NCBI RefSeq assembly: GCF_000718785.1
Contig: NZ_JOCA01000037.1
Coordinates: 1 to 31,009 of the forward strand
DNA length: 31,009 bases
Origin: Streptomyces sp. NRRL WC-3626
GTDB taxonomy: Bacteria > Actinomycetota > Actinomycetes > Streptomycetales > Streptomycetaceae
Direction of reading: 5' to 3'
Shown: piece by piece, positions 25,420-31,009 of the stretch
Layout: every line of letters begins with the position of its first letter
Numbering within the stretch: position 1 is the first letter of the stretch
Made by a program: the position numbers and the translations under genes
The notes under the pieces: model-generated
What the model was told of the DNA's origin: nothing
The model's input: only the letters and a program-made list of their open reading frames with translations
Database searches by the model: none

Positions 25420-26118
25420 ATGGCAGACCAGACCCACGTCCTGTTCGTGGAGGACGACGACGTCATCCGCGAGGCCACCCAACTCACCCTGGAGCGGGAC
25501 GGCTTCGCGGTCACCGCGATGCCCGACGGGCTGGCGGGCCTGGAGGCGTTCCGCGCGGACCGTCCCGACATCGCGCTGCTCGACGTCATGGTGCCCGGTC
25601 TCGACGGGGTCAGCCTGTGCCGGCGCATCCGGGACGAGTCGATGGTGCCGGTGATCATGCTGTCGGCGCGGGCCGACGCGATCGACGTGGTGCTGGGGCT
25701 GGAGGCGGGCGCCGACGACTATGTGACGAAACCGTTCGACAGTGCCGTGCTGGTGGCGCGGATCCGCGCGGTGCTGCGCCGCTTCGGGCGGGCGAACGGC
25801 GGCCGGGAGGACACGGCGGAGCCGGGGGACGGCGGTGTGCTGGCGTTCGGCGAACTCGAGGTCGACACCGACGGCATGGAGGTACGCCGGGCGGGACACC
25901 CGGTGGCGCTGACCCCGACCGAGATGCGGCTGCTGCTGGAGTTCTCGGCGGCGCCCGGCACCGTGCTCTCCCGCGACAAGCTGCTGGAGCGGGTGTGGGA
26001 GTACGGCTGGGGCGGCGACACCCGGGTCGTCGACGTCCATGTGCAGCGGCTGCGTACGAAGATCGGCCAGGACCGTATCGAGACGGTCCGTGGCTTCGGC
26101 TACAAGCTGAAGGCCTGA
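25420..26118 (+). CDS. cseB: response regulator CseB (OmpR family)
   Basis: The 232-aa regulator has a receiver domain (FVEDDDVIREA; phospho-Asp55 in IALLDVMVPG; Lys in YVTKPF) and a C-terminal winged helix (VALTPTEMRLLLEFSAAPGTVLSRDKLLERVW...VVDVHVQRLRTKIG). In S. coelicolor CseB activates the sigE promoter in response to CseC. I start at ATG 25420; an earlier in-frame start at 25357 would add an unstructured 21-residue extension. It lies 126 bp after cseA, and the stop directly abuts cseC. Confidence 0.95.
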   Translation: MADQTHVLFVEDDDVIREATQLTLERDGFAVTAMPDGLAGLEAFRADRPDIALLDVMVPGLDGVSLCRRIRDESMVPVIMLSARADAIDVVLGLEAGADDYVTKPFDSAVLVARIRAVLRRFGRANGGREDTAEPGDGGVLAFGELEVDTDGMEVRRAGHPVALTPTEMRLLLEFSAAPGTVLSRDKLLERVWEYGWGGDTRVVDVHVQRLRTKIGQDRIETVRGFGYKLKA

Positions 26119-27474
26119 GTGAAGCGGATGCGCGGGTATGTCCGGCGCCTGGTGGCGGCGTGCGTCGAACGGGTGGGCATAGGTACGGGGCTGCGGTGGA
26201 AGCTCAGCGCGGCCATCGCGCTGGTCGGGGCGCTGGTGGCGGTCGCGCTGAGCCTGGTCGTGCACAACGCGGCCCGGGTGTCGATGCTGGACAACGCGCG
26301 CGACCTGGCGGACGAGCGGGTGCTGATCGCCCAGCGCAACTACGAGCTGTCGGGGCGGCTGAACTTCCCCAACACCAAGATCGACGACCCGGAGCTGCCG
26401 CCGGAGCTGCGGGAGAAGGCCGAGGCGGGCCGGCGGGCCACCTATGTGGTGGACCGGCCGGGCGGGTCGCCGGACGTCTGGGCGGCGGTGCCGCTGAAGA
26501 ACGGTCATGTGATGTCCCTGCACTCCGGTTTCACGGACCGCAGCTCGGACATCCTCAAGGATCTCGACCAGGCGCTGGTGATCGGCTCCATCGCGGTCGT
26601 GCTGGGCGGCAGCGCGCTCGGGGTGCTCATCGGGGGCCATCTGTCGCGGCGGCTGCGGAAGGCGGCCACCGCCGCGGGCCGGGTCGCGAAGGGCGAGACG
26701 GACGTCCGGGTGCGGGACGCGATCGGCGGGGTGGTGCGGGACGAGACCGACGACCTGGCCAGCGCGGTGGACGCCATGGCGGACGCGCTGCGGCAGCGCC
26801 TGGAGGCCGAGCGCCGGGTGACCGCCGACATCGCGCACGAACTGCGCACCCCCGTGACCGGACTGCTCACCGCCGCCGAGCTGCTGCCGCCGGGCCGGCC
26901 GACCGAGCTGGTGCTGGACCGGGCCAGGGCGATGCGCACCCTCGTCGAGGACGTCCTGGAGGTGGCCCGGCTGGACAGCGCCTCGGAACGTGCCGAACTG
27001 CAGGACATCCTGCTCGGCGAGTTCGTCGCCCGGCGGGTGACGACGAAGAACCCGGACGTCACCGTGCGCGTGGTGCACGAGTCGGAGGTCACCACCGATC
27101 CGCGGCGCCTGGAGCGCGTGCTGTTCAACCTGCTCGCCAACGCCGCCCGGCACGGCAGGGCGCCCGTCGAGGTCACCGTCGAGGGCCGGGTCGTCCGGGT
27201 CCGCGACCACGGGTCCGGCTTTCCCGAGGGGCTGCTCGCCGAGGGGCCGAGCCGCTTCCGCACCGGCAGCGCGGACCGGGCCGGCCGCGGTCACGGGCTG
27301 GGCCTGACCATCGCGGCGGGGCAGGCCCGGGTGCTGGGCGCACGGCTGACCTTCCGCAACGTACGTCCGCCGGGGGCACCGGAGGACGCGCCGGCCGAGG
27401 GCGCCGTCGCCGTGCTGTGGCTGCCCGAGCATGCGCCGACGAACACCGGGAGCTATCCCGTACTGGCGCAGTAG
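26119..27474 (+). CDS. cseC: sensor histidine kinase CseC
   Basis: The 451-aa kinase has two membrane segments (about 29-48 and 152-173) bounding a roughly 100-residue extracytoplasmic sensor domain. A HAMP region follows, then a HisKA H-box (VTADIAHELRTP, His240), N-box (FNLLANAARHG), G1 (DHGSGFPEG) and G2 (GHGLGLTIA), so it should be a working kinase. In S. coelicolor it senses cell-wall damage such as lipid II disturbance and signals to CseB. The GTG start follows the cseB TGA with no gap. It converges with the VOC gene, 10 bp apart. Confidence 0.95.
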   Translation: MKRMRGYVRRLVAACVERVGIGTGLRWKLSAAIALVGALVAVALSLVVHNAARVSMLDNARDLADERVLIAQRNYELSGRLNFPNTKIDDPELPPELREKAEAGRRATYVVDRPGGSPDVWAAVPLKNGHVMSLHSGFTDRSSDILKDLDQALVIGSIAVVLGGSALGVLIGGHLSRRLRKAATAAGRVAKGETDVRVRDAIGGVVRDETDDLASAVDAMADALRQRLEAERRVTADIAHELRTPVTGLLTAAELLPPGRPTELVLDRARAMRTLVEDVLEVARLDSASERAELQDILLGEFVARRVTTKNPDVTVRVVHESEVTTDPRRLERVLFNLLANAARHGRAPVEVTVEGRVVRVRDHGSGFPEGLLAEGPSRFRTGSADRAGRGHGLGLTIAAGQARVLGARLTFRNVRPPGAPEDAPAEGAVAVLWLPEHAPTNTGSYPVLAQ

Positions 27475-27484
27475 CGGCCGCCGT

Positions 27485-27928
27485 TCAGCAGGACCAGTCC
27501 TTGTCCGTGTCGAGGCCGCCCTCGCGGGGCTGGGTGAACGAGAACCAGTTGCCGGAGTCGTCCCGGAACAGCGCCTCGGTGCCGTACGGCCGCTCCTGCG
27601 GCTCCTGGATGAACTCGACCCCGCGCTCCTTGAGCCGGGCACAGTCGCCGTGGATGTCGTCGGTGGTCAGCACGCCGGGGCCGAGCGCCCCCTTGGCCAC
27701 CAGCTTTCTGATCATCTCGGCGGACTCGGGGTCCATGCCCGTGCCGGGGACCATCAGCGTCAGCTCGACGTCGGGCTGCTTCGGCGAGCCGACGGTGAGC
27801 CAGCGCATGCCGCCCTCGCCGAGGGTCATGTCGGTACGGACCTCCAGGCCCAGTTTCTCGGTGTAGAACTCCTTCGCCCGGTCCTGGTCGAGGACCCAGA
27901 CGGTGGTGATGGCGAGACCCTTGATCAT
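27485..27928 (-). CDS. VOC-family (glyoxalase/bleomycin resistance) protein
   Basis: The 147-aa protein has two beta-alpha-beta-beta-beta modules of the vicinal oxygen chelate fold: ITTVWVLDQDRAKEFYTEKLGLEV and, in the second half, LKERGVEFIQEPQERPYGTEALFRDDSGNWFSF. Members are metal-dependent isomerases and dioxygenases, or resistance proteins that bind antibiotics; the substrate is not known. The ATG at 27928 has a GGGAG ribosome-binding site. It is downstream of the AraC-type gene on the same strand (60 bp), a common regulator-target layout. Confidence 0.88.
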   Translation of the reverse strand: MIKGLAITTVWVLDQDRAKEFYTEKLGLEVRTDMTLGEGGMRWLTVGSPKQPDVELTLMVPGTGMDPESAEMIRKLVAKGALGPGVLTTDDIHGDCARLKERGVEFIQEPQERPYGTEALFRDDSGNWFSFTQPREGGLDTDKDWSC

Positions 27929-27988
27929 GGCGTACTCCCGTGTCGCGGCCGTTCCTTCGGTGCCCTGTCACCGTAGGCAGCGCCGCCG

Positions 27989-28426
27989 TCAGTCCGCTTC
28001 TCCGGAATTGCTCCGTGCCGCCGCCCTGTCCGGAGCGGGCCGGTGGCCGCCGAGCCAGTGCATGGCGTAGCAGCCCGGTATCAGGGCGGCGCCGCGGCCC
28101 ACATGCCTGGTGCGGTACTCGCTGGGGGTGAGGCCGGTCCGGGTCTTGAACCGCGCCGAGAACGTGCCCAGGCTGCTGAAGCCGACCGCGTGGCAGATCT
28201 CCGTGACCGACAGGTTCGCGGTGCGCAGCAGGTCCTCGGCGCGCTCGATCCGGCGGTGCGTGAGGTACTGGCCCGGTGTCTCGCCGTAGACCTCCCGGAA
28301 GGCGCGTATGAAGTGGAAGCGCGAATATCCGGCGTGCGCGGCGATCGCGGCCAGGTCGAGGTCCGGGTCGGCCCAGTCCCGGTCCATCGCGTCCTTGGCC
28401 AGCCTCAGCTGCCGCGTCCTGTCCAT
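27989..28426 (-). CDS. short AraC-family transcriptional regulator
   Basis: The 145-aa protein is almost only the DNA-binding domain, with two HTH units: LDLAAIAAHAGYSRFHFIRAFREVYGETPGQYL and LSVTEICHAVGFSSLGTFSARFKTRTGLTPSEY. There is no N-terminal ligand domain. I start at ATG 28426 because an upstream in-frame ATG region overlaps the terminator hairpin at 28465-28508. It probably controls the VOC gene 60 bp downstream and/or itself. Confidence 0.88.
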   Translation of the reverse strand: MDRTRQLRLAKDAMDRDWADPDLDLAAIAAHAGYSRFHFIRAFREVYGETPGQYLTHRRIERAEDLLRTANLSVTEICHAVGFSSLGTFSARFKTRTGLTPSEYRTRHVGRGAALIPGCYAMHWLGGHRPAPDRAAARSNSGEAD

Positions 28427-28464
28427 GTGACCGAGGGTGGCACGGGGGTCCGACAACGGGTGCC

Positions 28465-28508
28465 GTACGTGATGAAGGCCCCCGCGAGCGGGGGCCTTCA
28501 TCACGTAC
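28465..28508 (-). terminator. terminator between MFS and AraC genes
   Basis: A perfect 21-bp stem (28465-28485 with 28488-28508) has almost no loop. It lies 10 bp past the stop of the minus-strand MFS gene and 38 bp upstream of the AraC gene. No T-run follows. The length of the stem makes termination very likely. Confidence 0.8.
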
Positions 28509-28517
28509 CGGAGGAGG

Positions 28518-30213
<1,696 letters not shown>

Positions 30214-30252
30214 TTTCGTCAAGAGGGGTCTAGCAGGAGGATGGGCGGCACC

Positions 30253-30837
30253 ATGGACGGCACCAGACAGCGGCGCCGCGGGAACACCCGCCAGCGCATC
30301 CAGGACGTGGCCCTCGAACTCTTCGCCGAGCAGGGCTACGAGAAGACCTCACTGCGCGAGATCGCCGAGCACCTGGACGTCACGAAGGCGGCGCTGTACT
30401 ACCACTTCAAGACGAAGGAAGAGATCCTCGTGAGCATCTTCGAGGACCTCTCGCGCCCGATGGAGGACCTGATCGAGTGGGGGCGGCGGCAGCCGCACTC
30501 GCTGGAGACCAAACAGGAGATCATCCGCCGCTACAGCGAGGCGCTGATGGGCGCGGCCCCGCTCTTCCGCTTCATGCAGGAGAACCAGGCCACCATCCGC
30601 GAGCTGCGCATCGGCGAGATGTTCAAGACCCGCATGCTCGGCCTGCGGGACATCCTCATCGATCCGGACGCCGATCTGGTCGACCAGGTGCGCTGTGTCA
30701 GCGCCCTGTTCACCATGCACGCGGGGATGCACGTCCTCCAGGACGTCGAAAGCGACCCCGAGGAGAAGCGCAAGGCCGTCCTCGAGGTCGCCATCGATCT
30801 GATCACCCAGGCCCACCGGGGGTCCGAGGACGCTTAG
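30253..30837 (+). CDS. TetR-family repressor of the divergent MFS gene
   Basis: The 194-aa regulator has an N-terminal HTH (TSLREIAEHLDVTKAALYYHFKTKEEIL), which is highly typical of drug-responsive TetR proteins, and an all-helical ligand domain. I start at ATG 30253, 12 nt after AGGAGG. The in-frame ATG at 30241 touches that ribosome-binding site directly and is less likely, though it cannot be excluded. It is divergent from the DHA2 efflux gene and shares its operator, so it likely represses both until a ligand binds. Confidence 0.92.
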   Translation: MDGTRQRRRGNTRQRIQDVALELFAEQGYEKTSLREIAEHLDVTKAALYYHFKTKEEILVSIFEDLSRPMEDLIEWGRRQPHSLETKQEIIRRYSEALMGAAPLFRFMQENQATIRELRIGEMFKTRMLGLRDILIDPDADLVDQVRCVSALFTMHAGMHVLQDVESDPEEKRKAVLEVAIDLITQAHRGSEDA

Positions 30838-30865
30838 GGCCTGCCCGTAAGGGCCGTCCGTCCGG

Positions 30866-31009
30866 TCAGACGGTGACGCCGTTGGCGCGCAGGAACTTCA
30901 CCGGGTCGACGGCGGAGCCGTAGTTCGGGGTGGTGCGGATCTCGAAGTGCAGGTGGGGGCCGCTGGAGTTGCCGGTGTTGCCGGACAGGGCGATCTTCTG
31001 GCCGGTCTT
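30866..31009 (-). CDS. M23-family peptidase, C-terminal end (partial)
   Basis: The last 47 codons of a minus-strand gene cut by the right edge. The readable residues include [25 protein letters not shown], the C-terminal zinc-ligand motif HLHFE of LytM/M23 metallopeptidases that cleave peptidoglycan cross-links, followed by DPVKFL and the end of the protein. The family is clear; the full architecture lies beyond the window. It converges with the TetR gene. Confidence 0.9.
   Translation of the reverse strand, partial: KTGQKIALSGNTGNSSGPHLHFEIRTTPNYGSAVDPVKFLRANGVTV

Noticed and set aside
25273..27866. Long frames on both strands over cseB/cseC
   Set aside because: Arg/Gly/His/Pro-rich shadows; cseB and cseC have full motif sets.
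30241..30252. ATG 30241 as start of the TetR gene
   Set aside because: It touches the AGGAGG directly with no spacing; ATG 30253 is preferred, although not proven.

Overview
The window is chromosomal DNA of a Streptomyces species. The evidence is very high G+C with strong third-position bias, frequent GTG starts, and a gene order that (from memory of the family) matches a conserved block of the S. coelicolor chromosome: indolmycin-type trpS, proC, a PQQ-repeat Ser/Thr kinase, ilvD, ppx, radA, disA, mutY, then the sigE-cseA-cseB-cseC envelope-stress operon. I saw no insertion sequence, prophage, CRISPR array or tRNA. This is core chromosome with some lineage-specific regulation.

Left edge (1-640): the minus strand of about 1-210 is the promoter region of a ribosomal RNA operon that runs leftwards out of the window, with three TAGAGT -10 elements exactly 80 bp apart. 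Pointing the other way is a tryptophan attenuator: a 13-codon leader peptide with tandem Trp codons, mutually exclusive hairpins and a terminator. It precedes trpS (639-1673). Next come minus-strand genes: proC, an ABC-2 exporter pair, a methyltransferase and a small membrane protein. A 55-bp dyad covers the ribosome-binding site and start codon of the exporter ATPase.

Middle (5.6-16 kb): a 107-aa SH3-type protein is divergent from a membrane Ser/Thr kinase with a PQQ-propeller sensor. ilvD (branched-chain amino acids) is convergent with the kinase across two back-to-back hairpins. A sugar-isomerase-like gene overlaps a TetR regulator. ppx is divergent from a lysine-tailed, cysteine-rich protein of unknown function. 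That gene is convergent with an unusual fusion carrying a sigma-like region, an anti-sigma zinc finger, a membrane segment and a BACON-like extracellular domain.

Right (16-31 kb): radA and disA (DNA repair and c-di-AMP synthesis) form one unit. They are followed by a membrane-anchored Gly/Ser-rich protein, a PAP2 phosphatase, a NarL-type two-component system whose kinase has an extra C-terminal membrane segment and extracytoplasmic domain, mutY, and the sigE-cseABC operon. In that operon CseC and CseB respond to wall stress and switch on sigE, while the lipoprotein CseA dampens the response. The end holds an AraC/VOC pair, a DHA2 drug-efflux pump divergent from a TetR repressor with a clear shared operator, and the 3' end of an M23 peptidase gene cut by the window edge.

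A theme across the window is leaderless transcription: at least eight genes have a TAnnnT hexamer 6-8 nt before the start codon. All calls come from reading the sequence; no database search was possible.
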